Shown: positions 27,649 to 37,378, counted from the stretch's first letter. The stretch: 64,000 nucleotides of DNA from JANJTY01 sp038257155 (GCA_038257155.1 JBBSJP010000005.1:1-64000); one strand, 5' to 3'. Notes: generated by a model not told the origin, from the sequence alone. Made by a program: numbers and translations.

Positions 27649-27796
27649 GCGATCTGTCACTTGCCCCCCTGTTGGGCATGTTTTCAGGCCGCCTCGATGA
27701 ACCGGACCCATCACAGGCGACCCTTGGCACTGTAGCGGGGCGCGGTGGCAATGGGAAATGTACACCGTGAGGCGCCGCATATGACGCCAGCGCCAA

Positions 27797-28606
27797 TCAG
27801 TGCAGTTCGCGCTTCAGAAACCCTTGCAGCGTCGCGTAGAACGCGGCATCGAAGTAGGGACAGTCGTTGTGCCCGCAGTCGAGCGCGATCAGCTGCGATG
27901 GGGGACGGAGGGTGTTCAGCAGCTCGCTGTGCTCAAACCCGATGATGCCGTCCTGGCGACCATGGAAAAGCAGCAAGGGGCCGTCGTACTCGCTCAGCAC
28001 CGCCTGGTTATCGAAACGATCGCGAATCAGCCAGGCCGGCGCTCCGACCTGATGGGCAAACGCATCCAGGCGGGCGAACGGCGAGAGCAGCACCAGTCCT
28101 GCGAGCTGGCGCGTGAGTGACAGTTCGACTGCAGGGCCGCTGCCGATCGATCGTCCAATAGCGAAGATTCGCGCAGCGTCGACCAGCTGGTTTGCGGCCA
28201 GCCAGTCGAAGGCCAGACGCGCTGCGGAATTCAGCGACGCGCGTGATGGTGTGCCATCGGTGCCGGCGTAGCCGGGGTACTCGATCAGCAAGACATGCAC
28301 GCCCAACGCCGCCAGCGGCCGCAATGCATCGACGTTCTGCGCCGCGAACTCGGCATTGCCGTGAAAGTAGATCGCCGCCGGCGCAGGCGATGTGGATGTC
28401 GGAATCCAGATAGCCATCACCTCTCCGAATTCCGCCGGCAGGGCCACCAACTCGGCCGGCGCTGCGAAGCCTTGTGTTGCCAGCGGCGTGGCGCTCATGC
28501 CTGCGCCGGGGAACATCATCTGGCGCTGCTGCAAGTACAGCAGGGCCAGGAAGGCCGCGTAGATGGCGGCGAGCAGCAGGATCAGGTGCATCACTCTCTT
28601 GCCCAT
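27797..28606 (-). CDS. Alpha/beta hydrolase, membrane-anchored
   Basis: This 269-residue protein has one N-terminal membrane helix (LILLLAAIYAAFLALLYLQ), followed by an alpha/beta hydrolase fold. Oxyanion strand IYFHGNAEFAAQN, EYPGYAGTDGTPSRASL, nucleophile elbow GRSIGSG (Ser), LLLFHGRQDGIIGFEHS (acid) and DCGHNDCPY (His) give a full triad. This resembles the ABHD/BEM46-type serine hydrolases, which have varied ester or peptide substrates. I start at ATG 28606. A GTG at 28645 and an ATG at 28591 are in frame, and neither has a clearly better ribosome site. Confidence 0.82.
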   Translation of the reverse strand: MGKRVMHLILLLAAIYAAFLALLYLQQRQMMFPGAGMSATPLATQGFAAPAELVALPAEFGEVMAIWIPTSTSPAPAAIYFHGNAEFAAQNVDALRPLAALGVHVLLIEYPGYAGTDGTPSRASLNSAARLAFDWLAANQLVDAARIFAIGRSIGSGPAVELSLTRQLAGLVLLSPFARLDAFAHQVGAPAWLIRDRFDNQAVLSEYDGPLLLFHGRQDGIIGFEHSELLNTLRPPSQLIALDCGHNDCPYFDAAFYATLQGFLKRELH

Positions 28607-28645
28607 GGAAACCGCTGCGCTGCGTGGTCCCTGCTCATGATGCAC

Positions 28646-29478
28646 GAGGAACAGGCAGGCAGGGCAGGCGGCGCATCAGGCTCGCGGGATTCTGTTCGCT
28701 ATCGCGGCGAAAGTCCTGAATGACCCGCGAACATTTCGAAACGTGACGCATGCCTTTGCTGGCAACGCGCGCGGCAGATTCGCCCTGAGCCGCTCGCCCC
28801 GTGAGGGAATCGTGATCGCTGGTGATTGAGCATGCCGGCGGCATGTCCAACCCGGCCGAGGCAAGACTGGACGGTGTCTGGTTCCTTGGACGTGAAGCCG
28901 CGGAGGCCGCCTGGTACCGAGATGTGTGGCTGCAGCGGACTGAATCTCCTGACTTCCATACCCCACAAATGGGGGCTTGACCGTCTTCGAAACTCATGCG
29001 ATTACCAGTGCATGATTCATCGACAGGGGCCTGTGATGAAGCAATGTGTGGATGCCAGTGAAGCGTCCGTGAAGCAGTGGACTGATGCTGCGATGAGCTG
29101 GATGGCCCGCAGAAGCCGAGCTTGGCCGAACCAACCCGCTTCACATGCCTTTGACATGCGGCGTCCGTTGAGTGAAGCGTGCGAAGAATCCCGCCTCGCG
29201 GTCATTGTCATGAATTTCAGGGAAAATCGTCACGATGACAGGCATCTGGTTTGCCCCTGCTGACAAGGCTCTCCTCGGATTTTCCGCGAGGAAGTCGTTG
29301 CCTTCGTAGAGATCACCGCGCAGCGCCTCGACCTGAACCTTTTTTCGCTACACCTCGTGTATGTGGGTAACGAAGGGATAAGCGGGTACCCGATGATCGC
29401 GAATCAAGACTCGACGAAAGCGCCCGATGCAATCCGCAAGCTGCAAGGCTTGCGGTGGGTCCGCAAGGCGCGTTCCCC
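28646..29478. other. 833-bp stretch without a supported gene
   Basis: Between the divergent hydrolase and hybrid kinase genes I find open frames on both strands (for example 28826-29263). They lack recognisable domains, ribosome sites or a consistent codon pattern. There is a six-T run at 29340-29345 and a GGGTA/TACCC inverted pair at 29366-29391. The region probably carries divergent promoters and possibly decayed sequence, but I cannot assign a function. Confidence 0.5.
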
Positions 29479-32400
29479 ATGAAGGCGCCACCACTCAAAA
29501 GTCCCCTTGCCGGGTTGCTGGGCGTCGGCCTCGGACTGCTGCTGATCGCAATGCTGACTGTTGCGTTGCTCACGTCCAGCAAACGCGCCAGCGAGGCAAT
29601 GCATTGGACCGAGCACAACAAGGAAGCGCTGATCCGACTGTCGCAGGTGCGTGAATCGCTGGCAGTTGCCGAATCCAGCCATCGTGGCTGGATGCTGGAC
29701 GAGGATCCGATATACCGGAAGCGGCTTGATCAGGCGCTGGCGGAAATGCAAGCCGCAGTCGACGCGGTCAGCGATCTGCTCACCGAGGAGCCAACCCAGC
29801 TGGCTGATGCGGAGCGGCTGGGCGCGCTGGTTGCTAGCCGCATCCGGCTGTTTCGGGCTGTTTCACCGTCAGACTCAGAAGCCTTTGAGGAGGCGCGAGC
29901 GCTCTTCCGTTCAGGCCAGCCGCAGCAGGCCAGCGACGAGGTCCTGGCCTTGGTCGATCAACTGGCCGAGGCAGAGACCGAGATGCTCGCCAAGCGCCTG
30001 AAGCAGCAGCGAGACAGCAGTGCGCAAATGCGCCGCGCCCTGATTGCAACGGGCATCGTTGGACTTGCCTTGCTGCTACCGCTATGCCTTGGCTTGCTGC
30101 TGCAATCGCGGACGCTGCAGCAGACTCGCGTTCGCCTCGCTGGTATCGCCGACAACCTGCCGGGCGCGGTCTATGTCTTTCGGGACGCCCCCGAGGGTCG
30201 CGCGCAGTACGAGTTTCTCAGTCGTAATGTCGAAAAGGTGCGAGGCGTCGCGCGTGACGCGGCCTTGCGCGATGCCACACTGCTCCGGGAGGTCATCCTG
30301 CCCGAAGACCGTGAGCGCTATGACCAGGCGGTGAGGACTGCACGCGAAACGCAAACCGACCTGGATGTCGAGTACCGCATCGGCATGAACGGTGACGTGC
30401 GCTGGGTGCGCACATCGGCGACTCCTTCCCGAAGTGCAGATGGCAGCGTGCTGTGGAATGGCTACTGGTCGGATGTCACCGGCCTGAAACGAACCGAGCA
30501 GGCGTTACAGGAGGCGAGGCTGCGGCTGGAAGACGCCCAACGGGTGGCGCGCATGGGGGACTGGACCCACGAGCTCGACAGCGGACGCATCACCTGGTCG
30601 CCGTTTCTCTACGAGTTGTTCGGCCGCGATCCGTCGCAGGGCCCACCCGGCTTCGACGAGGCGGTAGGGCTGTTCGAGGAGGGTGGTACCGAGGAGATCG
30701 CTCAGGCAAACCAGCAAGTCCTGCGCAGTGGCCAGCCCGTGCAGTACGAGCTGCGCGCTCGCCTGGTCGACGGTCGTCATCTGCACTTGTTGGTTACCTC
30801 GGTGCCCTGCCGCGAGGCCGATGGGCAGATCAGATCCTTGCGCGGCACCCTGCAGGACATCACCAGACGCAAGGCGCTGGAAAACCACCTGCGCGAGGCC
30901 AAGGAGTCCGCTGATTCGGCCAACCATGCCAAGAGCGCATTCCTTGCCACCATGAGTCACGAGATTCGCACGCCGATGAACGGCATTCTCGGAACGCTGG
31001 AGCTGATCAGCCTGGCGCAGTTGAGCGCTGAGGTGCGTTCAGCGCTTGAGGTGGCACGCGAGTCCGGCGCATCGCTGCAGCGCATCATCGATGACATTCT
31101 CGACTTCTCGAAGATCGAGGCCGGCAAGCTGGAGATCCGCACCGAGCCCACCTCAGTCGAGAGCATTGTCGTCGGCGTCCAGAGGATATTCTCCGGTACC
31201 GCCAGCAGCCTCGGTCTGGCACTGGGTTGCGAGTGTGACCCGCTGATCAGTCGGGCCGCGCTGATCGATGGGCTGCGCCTGCGGCAGATCCTCAGCAACC
31301 TTGTCAGCAATGCATTGAAGTTCACCCGTGCAGGTGGGGTTCGCATTCGTGCGGAGCGTTTTGAGCCCGGAGGCGACGGACAGTGGGTGCGGTTTATCGT
31401 CGAGGACACCGGCATCGGTATTTCCGCAGCGGACCAGCTCCAGCTTTTCCAGGCCTTCAACCAGGGCGACAGCGTCGGCGCTGCGCGCTTTGGGGGTACC
31501 GGTCTGGGCCTTGCCATTTGCCGACGCCTGGCGGAACTCATGGGCGGGGCAATCGATTTGAACAGCGAACTCGGTGTCGGAACCCAGGTAACAGTGCGAA
31601 TTCCTGCGCCGATTGCCGACCCGAAAACCCTGAAGCTCAACGCCGACGGCTGCGGCAGGGGCGGAGAGACGCCTGTTCTGGCTGGTGCCTGTCGCACCGC
31701 ACCGCCTGTGGAGCAGGCCGAACGCGAGGGCACCCTGGTCCTGGTGGTTGATGACCATCCCACCAACCTGCTGGTGATGCGAGGCCAGCTCAATGTGCTT
31801 GGCTATGCCGTCATTCAAGCCGAGAGCGGCCAGCAGGCCTTGGCCTTGCTGGACCGTCACCACGTGGGTCTGGTGCTGACCGACTGCAATATGCCGGAAA
31901 TCAGCGGCTATCAGCTCAGCCGCCTGATCCGCGAACGCGAACGAGTTGCGGGCGGCAAGCGCGTTCCGATCATTGCCTGTTCGGCGAACGCGCTGGACGG
32001 TGTGGTGCAGGAGTGTCTGGCTGCCGGCATGGACGACTACATCGTCAAGCCGACCGGGCTGCTGCTGATGCAGGGGTGTCTGCGGCGTTGGCTGCCCTTG
32101 ACGGGCGACACCGTCGAGCCGGCAGAAACGAATGAACCAGCCGAACAGGTTTCGCCCGCAGCTGAGGATCGTGAGGTGACGCCAACGCTTGACCAGCGCG
32201 TGCTGCACAGCCTGACCCGCGGCGACCAGAGTGCAACCCGGCGTGTGCTGGCGCAGTTCCAGCGAGTCAATGACGTCGACATCGCGGCACTGGAACAGGC
32301 GATCGATGCCGGAGAAGTCGACAAAACCGTGCACTACGCACACCGCATCAAGGGCTCCGCCGGACTGATTGGCGCCAGGGCGCTGGCTGACATTTGCGCC

Positions 32401-32514
32401 GAGATCGAACGTGCTGGGCGACGCGGAGATTCCGCAGCCGTCGTCAGCCAGCTTCCACTTCTTCAACAGCATCAGGAGAAGCTCAATGCAAGACTCGATG
32501 CCGAAAACCCCTGA
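29479..32514 (+). CDS. CHASE3-PAS-PAS hybrid histidine kinase with REC and Hpt
   Basis: This 1011-residue inner-membrane sensor has two helices (LAGLLGVGLGLLLIAMLTVA; ALIATGIVGLALLLPLCLGL) around a periplasmic CHASE3-like four-helix domain. Two PAS/PAC domains follow (PGAVYVFRDAP...ITRRKALENHL). The HisKA box SHEIRTPMNG has phospho-acceptor His494. The ATPase boxes are NLVSNALKFT, DTGIGIS and GGTGLGLAICRRL. A receiver domain has Asp802 in VLTDCNMP, and the C-terminal Hpt has His955 in HRIKGSAG. All phosphorelay residues appear intact. It overlaps the REC-EAL gene by 29 bp, so the output is probably c-di-GMP degradation. ATG 29479 is chosen, with an in-frame start at 29455 as alternative. Confidence 0.92.
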   Translation: MKAPPLKSPLAGLLGVGLGLLLIAMLTVALLTSSKRASEAMHWTEHNKEALIRLSQVRESLAVAESSHRGWMLDEDPIYRKRLDQALAEMQAAVDAVSDLLTEEPTQLADAERLGALVASRIRLFRAVSPSDSEAFEEARALFRSGQPQQASDEVLALVDQLAEAETEMLAKRLKQQRDSSAQMRRALIATGIVGLALLLPLCLGLLLQSRTLQQTRVRLAGIADNLPGAVYVFRDAPEGRAQYEFLSRNVEKVRGVARDAALRDATLLREVILPEDRERYDQAVRTARETQTDLDVEYRIGMNGDVRWVRTSATPSRSADGSVLWNGYWSDVTGLKRTEQALQEARLRLEDAQRVARMGDWTHELDSGRITWSPFLYELFGRDPSQGPPGFDEAVGLFEEGGTEEIAQANQQVLRSGQPVQYELRARLVDGRHLHLLVTSVPCREADGQIRSLRGTLQDITRRKALENHLREAKESADSANHAKSAFLATMSHEIRTPMNGILGTLELISLAQLSAEVRSALEVARESGASLQRIIDDILDFSKIEAGKLEIRTEPTSVESIVVGVQRIFSGTASSLGLALGCECDPLISRAALIDGLRLRQILSNLVSNALKFTRAGGVRIRAERFEPGGDGQWVRFIVEDTGIGISAADQLQLFQAFNQGDSVGAARFGGTGLGLAICRRLAELMGGAIDLNSELGVGTQVTVRIPAPIADPKTLKLNADGCGRGGETPVLAGACRTAPPVEQAEREGTLVLVVDDHPTNLLVMRGQLNVLGYAVIQAESGQQALALLDRHHVGLVLTDCNMPEISGYQLSRLIRERERVAGGKRVPIIACSANALDGVVQECLAAGMDDYIVKPTGLLLMQGCLRRWLPLTGDTVEPAETNEPAEQVSPAAEDREVTPTLDQRVLHSLTRGDQSATRRVLAQFQRVNDVDIAALEQAIDAGEVDKTVHYAHRIKGSAGLIGARALADICAEIERAGRRGDSAAVVSQLPLLQQHQEKLNARLDAENP

Positions 32515-33739
32515 TCTGGTGGCAGGGCAAACCACACCCACCGCTGGCGCACCCGTGGGTGGCTTGCGCATGCTGGTCGCAGAAGACCACGAATTCCAGC
32601 GCAGCATGCTGATAGCCATGCTCGAGCAGCTTGGTGTCATGCACGTGCACGCAGTCGCCGACGGTCGCGAGGCGCTGCGCGTGGTGCGCGAAGTCGAGCA
32701 GCCATTCGATGTCATCATCACCGACATCGACATGCCATCGATGGATGGCCTCGAGTTCATCCGCAGTCTCGGCGAGGCGAAGCTGCGCACCTCACTCATC
32801 ATCACCAGCAGCCTCGAGCGTTCACTGCTCGATTCCGTGGAGAAGATGAGCGCGGCGTACGGCATGCGCCTGCTCGGAACCATCGAGAAACCCGCATCGC
32901 CCGAGAAATTGGCCGACCTGATTGCCGTGCACCAGCTTGCCAAGGGCAAGCCCGAGCAGGTCAGGGCGCCGAGCCAGGCGTTCAGCCTTGAAGAGGTGCT
33001 GGCCGGCCTGAAGAACGCCGAGTTCGAGCCGCATTTCCAGCCCAAACTCGAACTCGTCAGCGGCCGCGTGAAAGGCGCCGAGGCGCTGGCGCGCTGGCGC
33101 CACCCCACCAAGGGCATGGTTCAGCCCTTCGCCTTCATTCAACTGCTGGAGGACAACGCCCAGATGGCAGAGCTCACCTGGCTCATGCTGGGCAAAAGCG
33201 CCGCGCACTGTCGCGACTGGCGTGCCGCCGGGCTCGACCTCGATGTCTCGGTGAACATTTCCGTGACGATGCTCGACGACGTCGCGATCGCCGATGCAAT
33301 CACCTCGGAGGTGGTGAGCCAGGGTCTTGATCCCCGCCACGTCATTCTGGAGATCACCGAGTCGGCGCTGATGACCAAGGTTGGGCCCGTCCTGGAGAAT
33401 CTTGCCCGCTTGCGCATGAAGGGGTTCGGCCTGTCGATCGACGATTACGGAACCGGCTATTCCTCGATGCAGCAGCTGACCCGCATACCGTTCACCGAGC
33501 TGAAGATCGACCGGTCCTTCGTCACCAATGCAACTCGCCACGAGGCCAGCCGGCTGATACTTGAATCGAGTCTGGAAATGGCGCGCAAGTTGCGCATCAT
33601 TTCGGTGGCTGAGGGCGTTGAAACCCAGCAAGACTGGGATCTGCTGCGCGACCAGGGTTGCGTGCTTGCACAGGGCTACCACATCGCCCGCCCAATGGCC
33701 GCCGAGCAGTTTCCTGAGTGGGTTCGAGGTCGCGGATAG
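32486..33739 (+). CDS. Receiver-EAL c-di-GMP phosphodiesterase
   Basis: This 417-residue response regulator has a receiver domain (LVAEDHEFQ, phospho-acceptor Asp80 in IITDIDMPSMDG, IEKPASPEKL) and a C-terminal EAL domain. The catalytic set is present: EAL at 199-201, NIS, EITES, DDYGTGYSS, KIDRSF and SVAEGVET. It should hydrolyse c-di-GMP to pGpG under control of phosphorylation. The ATG at 32486 has an AGGAGAA site 8-12 nt upstream and lies inside the last 29 bp of the hybrid kinase gene. The pair therefore forms one signalling unit. Confidence 0.92.
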   Translation: MQDSMPKTPDLVAGQTTPTAGAPVGGLRMLVAEDHEFQRSMLIAMLEQLGVMHVHAVADGREALRVVREVEQPFDVIITDIDMPSMDGLEFIRSLGEAKLRTSLIITSSLERSLLDSVEKMSAAYGMRLLGTIEKPASPEKLADLIAVHQLAKGKPEQVRAPSQAFSLEEVLAGLKNAEFEPHFQPKLELVSGRVKGAEALARWRHPTKGMVQPFAFIQLLEDNAQMAELTWLMLGKSAAHCRDWRAAGLDLDVSVNISVTMLDDVAIADAITSEVVSQGLDPRHVILEITESALMTKVGPVLENLARLRMKGFGLSIDDYGTGYSSMQQLTRIPFTELKIDRSFVTNATRHEASRLILESSLEMARKLRIISVAEGVETQQDWDLLRDQGCVLAQGYHIARPMAAEQFPEWVRGRG

Positions 33740-33899
33740 GCTGCATCCAGCAACCTGTCGAACCTGGATCAGCTGGGGGCGAAGTTGAATAGGTGCTTCA
33801 GCGTACCGACTGCGTATTCGTGTTCAGGCAAGGTCGAGTTGCCATAACGATTCCCTCGGGCCGCATGTCGCGTCTCGCAGGATCGCAGTCGAGGTCCCC

Positions 33900-34154
33900 A
33901 TGAACCAGATCGAGCGTGCTACCAACGGCTCCTGCCAGCCTGATACCGGCGGCTCCGCGGTCCTCCCTACGCACAACTCGCCTGCAGGCGATCCGGTCAC
34001 CCAGCCGAAGGGCGGCGATGACATTGAACCGGGTCAGCCAAACGTTGCGGGCAGTGATCGGGGAGCAGGCGACTCCGACTCCGACTCCGACGACAACGCT
34101 GCAACCATCAACGACCCCGTTGACGAGCCGCAGAAAGACGGCAGCGTGCTCTAG
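33900..34154 (+). CDS. Small acidic hypothetical protein
   Basis: This 84-residue frame starts at an ATG with GAGGT seven nt upstream. It encodes a hydrophilic, Gly/Asp/Pro-rich protein with no hydrophobic core. A Ser-Asp run (DSDSDSDD) comes from a GACTCC microsatellite at about 34070-34090. It has no recognisable domain and could be disordered. It lies between the EAL protein and the ferritin-like protein on the same strand. Small acidic Asp-rich proteins of this look occur next to stress genes in related bacteria, but I cannot assign a role. Confidence 0.4.
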   Translation: MNQIERATNGSCQPDTGGSAVLPTHNSPAGDPVTQPKGGDDIEPGQPNVAGSDRGAGDSDSDSDDNAATINDPVDEPQKDGSVL

Positions 34155-34248
34155 CTCGTCTGCGGTCGGCGCTGAACGGGGCGCATGTGCGCCGCGTTCA
34201 TCGCCGTCGTTGAACGTTGCCATCCCGTCAACGCATCGGAGCAAGGCC

Positions 34249-34686
34249 ATGGTGGACGATCTTCCCATTGCAGCAAGCCTCGAAGATCAGTTCTATCAGG
34301 CGCTGGAAACCGAACAGGGCGGAATCAGGGTCTACGAGACGGCGATTACCTGCGCCATAAACGCGGGACTGAAGACAGAGTGGACCGAGCAACTCGACGA
34401 GACCCGCCAACATGAGCAGGCCTTGCTCGGGATACTTGAGGCATACGGCCTGGATCCCACCGCGCGACCGGCCAGTCGCATTCTGGTGCGGGGCATCGGC
34501 GACGCGCTTGTCTTGTCGATGAAAAAGGCACAGGCGACCGTTTCTCCGGAACAGGCCGAGATGATCGCCTGGGAAGCCGTGGTGCTGGCCGATTGCCGTC
34601 CCAGGCAATTTGCCGATCTCGCGCCAAAGGCCCGGATGCCGGTCGAGTCCGAAAGAGACTGCACGACCGCATATGAGGTGCGCTAG
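34249..34686 (+). CDS. Ferritin-like domain protein, possibly C-terminally truncated
   Basis: This 145-residue protein begins EDQFYQALETEQGGIRVYET and continues with DETRQHEQALLGILEAYGLD. This pattern of helices with Glu and His residues fits a ferritin-like four-helix bundle seen in small stress proteins of Xanthomonadales. A GGAG site precedes ATG 34249. From about residue 117 (PRQFADLAPKARMPVESER) the sequence turns Arg/Pro-rich and stops. Family members, as I recall them, continue with more helix. A short piece resembling the expected continuation (KGPDAGRVRK) lies in another frame, and AYEVR returns in this frame. That pattern suggests small indels. Metal binding is not established. Confidence 0.6.
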   Translation: MVDDLPIAASLEDQFYQALETEQGGIRVYETAITCAINAGLKTEWTEQLDETRQHEQALLGILEAYGLDPTARPASRILVRGIGDALVLSMKKAQATVSPEQAEMIAWEAVVLADCRPRQFADLAPKARMPVESERDCTTAYEVR

Positions 34687-34743
34687 ACCGGGGTCGGGTC
34701 GTAAGCGTGTGTGATCTTGGCAAGTATTGCCCCTCTCCCCAAC

Positions 34744-34764
34744 CCCTCTCTCGTAGGGAGAGGG
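34744..34764. terminator. Hairpin between convergent genes
   Basis: A stem of nine pairs including one G-U (CCCTCTCTC / GGGAGAGGG) with a 3-nt loop lies between the ends of the ferritin-like and CheB-CheR genes. CCCCTCTCCCC just upstream gives a second pairing option. There is no T run, so a bidirectional stop is possible but not certain. The same CCCCTCTCCC motif recurs at 63058-63080. Confidence 0.5.
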
Positions 34765-34777
34765 ACCAACGTGCGCC

Positions 34778-37378
34778 TCAAGTCGCCTGCGGTGGCGTCT
34801 TGCTCAGGTCGAGCAGGGTGATCACCACGCCGTCGATTAAATTGTCGATGCGGCGGTAGGGCATTATCCTGACCTGGAACTTGCGGCCGTCGTCGGTCTG
34901 GATACGCTTCTCCGATGAATGCAGGGTGCTTAGCGTTTCCAGTGCGTCCTCATGCAGCGCCGGGTACTGCAGACTGCTGGTGAGGTCGCTGAGCGGACGG
35001 CCGATGTCACTCTCGCGCAGGTTGATCAGTTTCGCCGCGCGATCGGTGTAGCGCCTTACATTGAGACGCTGATCGAGGAACAGGATCGCGATCTCGATGC
35101 TGTTCAGCACGTTCTTCATGTCGCTTTGAGCGAGCGCCAGATCGTCAAGCTTGGTCTGCAGCTCGCTGTTGATCGTCTGCAGCTCTTCGTTCATCGACTG
35201 CATTTCTTCCTTCGAGGTGGTCAGCTCTTCGTTGGCCGACTGCAATTCCTCATTGGTCGATTGCAGCTTTTCGTTCGCCGCCTGCAACTCTTCGCGTGAC
35301 GCGCGGGTCTCCTCGCGCAGGGCCTCCACCTCGTCGCGGTAATGCCGCAGCTCGGCTTCGTGGGTGGTTTCGGGCGTGGCCTTGTGACGGCGTCGGGAAC
35401 GCGTCGGGCCCACATCTCGAAATACCACCATCGCCATGCCGCGCAGCACAGCAGGCTCCTGGAAGGCTTGCACCGTCACATCGACGATCTGCACTCCGGC
35501 TGTCGTCTGCACCTGCAGGCCGGGCAGCTGGATCGGCTCACGCACTGCAGGAAGTGAGCGCAGCGCGTCGGAGAGCGGCTCGCGCAGTCCGTCGCGCGCC
35601 ATTGCGTGGATGCTCCAGTTCGCCTTGCCCGCTGCCGGTTCCAGGTACTTGCCGGTGCGTCCGCTGATGTAGACGATGTCGCCATCGCCACTGATCACGA
35701 TGGCCGCCGGAGCGAACGAATTCAGCAGAATCTCGTCAGCGGCCCGCTGCAATCGGTCGGCAGGCGGGTTGGGCGTTTGGGGAGATGGCATGGCGTATTC
35801 CTTTGACGCGCGGCTTAACGGCGGGAACGACTTCAGCAGGAGATCCGGGCCGCTGGTGGCGCCATCGTCCTGCCGGGCATACAGCCGCAGCCTCGACTGG
35901 ATGGGCGCAAACAGGTGGGTGAACCGACCTGTGGTCTCGGAGCCGCCCAGCAGCAGCATTCCCCCACGCCGCAGGCTGTAGTGGAACAAGGGGATGAGCT
36001 TGCGCTGCAATTCCGGTGCGAAATAGATCAGCAGGTTGCGACATACGATCAGATCGAGGCGGGTAAATGGCGGGTCGAGCACCACATCGTGCTGGGCGAA
36101 CAGCACCATGTCGCGGATCGGCTTGCCGATCTCGAAAAAGGTCTCGTGTGGCTCGAAGAAGCGCTTCAGGCGCTCCGCCGAAACGTTCTGATCGATCGCA
36201 AGCGGATAGCGGCCACGCCGCGCTATGGCAATGGCATCGGGACTGATGTCGGAGGCAAAGATCTGCACGCTCAAGGAATGCGGCTGCCGCAGTCGATCAA
36301 GTGCTTCGCTGAAGACCATGGCCAGGGAATAGGCTTCCTCGCCGGTCGAACAGCCCACGCTCCAGACCCGCAGGTGCTGGACGTCGCTTTGCCGCGCGAG
36401 TAGTTCGGGCACGGCAGTCGCGGTCATGTAGTCCCACACCGGCGGATCGCGGAAGAAGCTCGTCACGCCGATCAGCAGTTCCTTGAACAGCAGGTCGGTC
36501 TCATCCGCGTTTTGCGACAGGTAATCCGCATAGTCCTGCACCGTGGCGATGTCATGAATGGCCATGCGGCGCTCAATGCGCCGATGCAGGGTGCTAGCCT
36601 TGTAGAGTGCGAAATCGTGCCGGGTGCGCAGCCGCAGCAGGTCGATTATTTGCCAAAACGGTGCAGAGCCTGCATCCGGCCACAGCTCGTCTGGCCCGCC
36701 GCGCGGCTGCGTCGGCGAGTGCCTGGCAACCGCAAGGATGCGAGCCGGCAACTCGGCGCAGGAAGCGACGATGTCAGCGCAGCCGGCGGCGATGGCGCTG
36801 CGCGGCATCGAATCGAACTGGGCAGTGGCGGGCTCCTGGACTGCGGTCAACCCGCCCGCAGCCTTCACGGCCTGCATGCCAAGCGTGCCATCCGATCCCA
36901 TTCCCGACAGGATCACGGCGATGCTCTGATCACCGCGTGCGCTGGCAAGTGAGGAAAACAGCACATTGACGGGAAGACGCATGCCGCGCGCTTCGAGCGG
37001 CGGTTCCAGCTTCAGCGCATCCCCTACCACGCTGATCTCGGTGTTGGGTGGTATGACGTACACGCTGTTGACTGCGATCAGCATGCCCTGGCTGGCTTCG
37101 TGCACCGGCATGGGGGTGATCCGCTGCAGCAGCTGTGGCAGTAGCGCGGGCTGCGTCGGGTCCATGTGCTGTACCACGACGAAGGCCATGCCGCTATCGG
37201 CAGGGGTTGCGCCAAAAAATTCCTCCAGCGCCTGCAGTCCGCCTGCCGATGCGCCGATGCCGATAACCTGGACACGGCTGACAGTCGCTTCATGGAACCC
37301 CGGCGTATCAGGCGGGGCCACGATCAACCCGCCCCGCGGCCTCGACTTGCGGCGCGATTCGGGCGGCTTCGGAGACAT
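34778..37378 (-). CDS. CheB-CheR fusion with coiled coil and PAS domain
   Basis: This 866-residue protein joins a CheB methylesterase domain (GIGASAGGLQALEEFF with catalytic Ser, VVQHMDPT, LSGMGSDGTLG) to a CheR methyltransferase domain (GVTSFFRDPPVW, VWSVGCSTGEEAYSLAM, FASDISPDAIAIARRGRYP, LDLIVCRNLLIYF). A PAS-like segment, a long coiled coil of repeated SxEELQxxNEELQ units and a final PAS domain follow. No receiver precedes CheB. Such fusions are known as two-component-linked signal transducers outside classical chemotaxis. It overlaps the upstream PAS gene by 1 nt (TGATG). Its methyl-accepting target is not in the window. Confidence 0.92.
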   Translation of the reverse strand: MSPKPPESRRKSRPRGGLIVAPPDTPGFHEATVSRVQVIGIGASAGGLQALEEFFGATPADSGMAFVVVQHMDPTQPALLPQLLQRITPMPVHEASQGMLIAVNSVYVIPPNTEISVVGDALKLEPPLEARGMRLPVNVLFSSLASARGDQSIAVILSGMGSDGTLGMQAVKAAGGLTAVQEPATAQFDSMPRSAIAAGCADIVASCAELPARILAVARHSPTQPRGGPDELWPDAGSAPFWQIIDLLRLRTRHDFALYKASTLHRRIERRMAIHDIATVQDYADYLSQNADETDLLFKELLIGVTSFFRDPPVWDYMTATAVPELLARQSDVQHLRVWSVGCSTGEEAYSLAMVFSEALDRLRQPHSLSVQIFASDISPDAIAIARRGRYPLAIDQNVSAERLKRFFEPHETFFEIGKPIRDMVLFAQHDVVLDPPFTRLDLIVCRNLLIYFAPELQRKLIPLFHYSLRRGGMLLLGGSETTGRFTHLFAPIQSRLRLYARQDDGATSGPDLLLKSFPPLSRASKEYAMPSPQTPNPPADRLQRAADEILLNSFAPAAIVISGDGDIVYISGRTGKYLEPAAGKANWSIHAMARDGLREPLSDALRSLPAVREPIQLPGLQVQTTAGVQIVDVTVQAFQEPAVLRGMAMVVFRDVGPTRSRRRHKATPETTHEAELRHYRDEVEALREETRASREELQAANEKLQSTNEELQSANEELTTSKEEMQSMNEELQTINSELQTKLDDLALAQSDMKNVLNSIEIAILFLDQRLNVRRYTDRAAKLINLRESDIGRPLSDLTSSLQYPALHEDALETLSTLHSSEKRIQTDDGRKFQVRIMPYRRIDNLIDGVVITLLDLSKTPPQAT

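Noticed and set aside
28826..29263. 145-codon + frame in the gap before the hybrid kinase
   Set aside because: It has no ribosome site, no domain, irregular composition and a competing frame on the other strand.
31153..33117. 654-codon minus frame over the kinase and EAL genes
   Set aside because: It crosses two intact overlapping genes on the other strand and contains no known motif.
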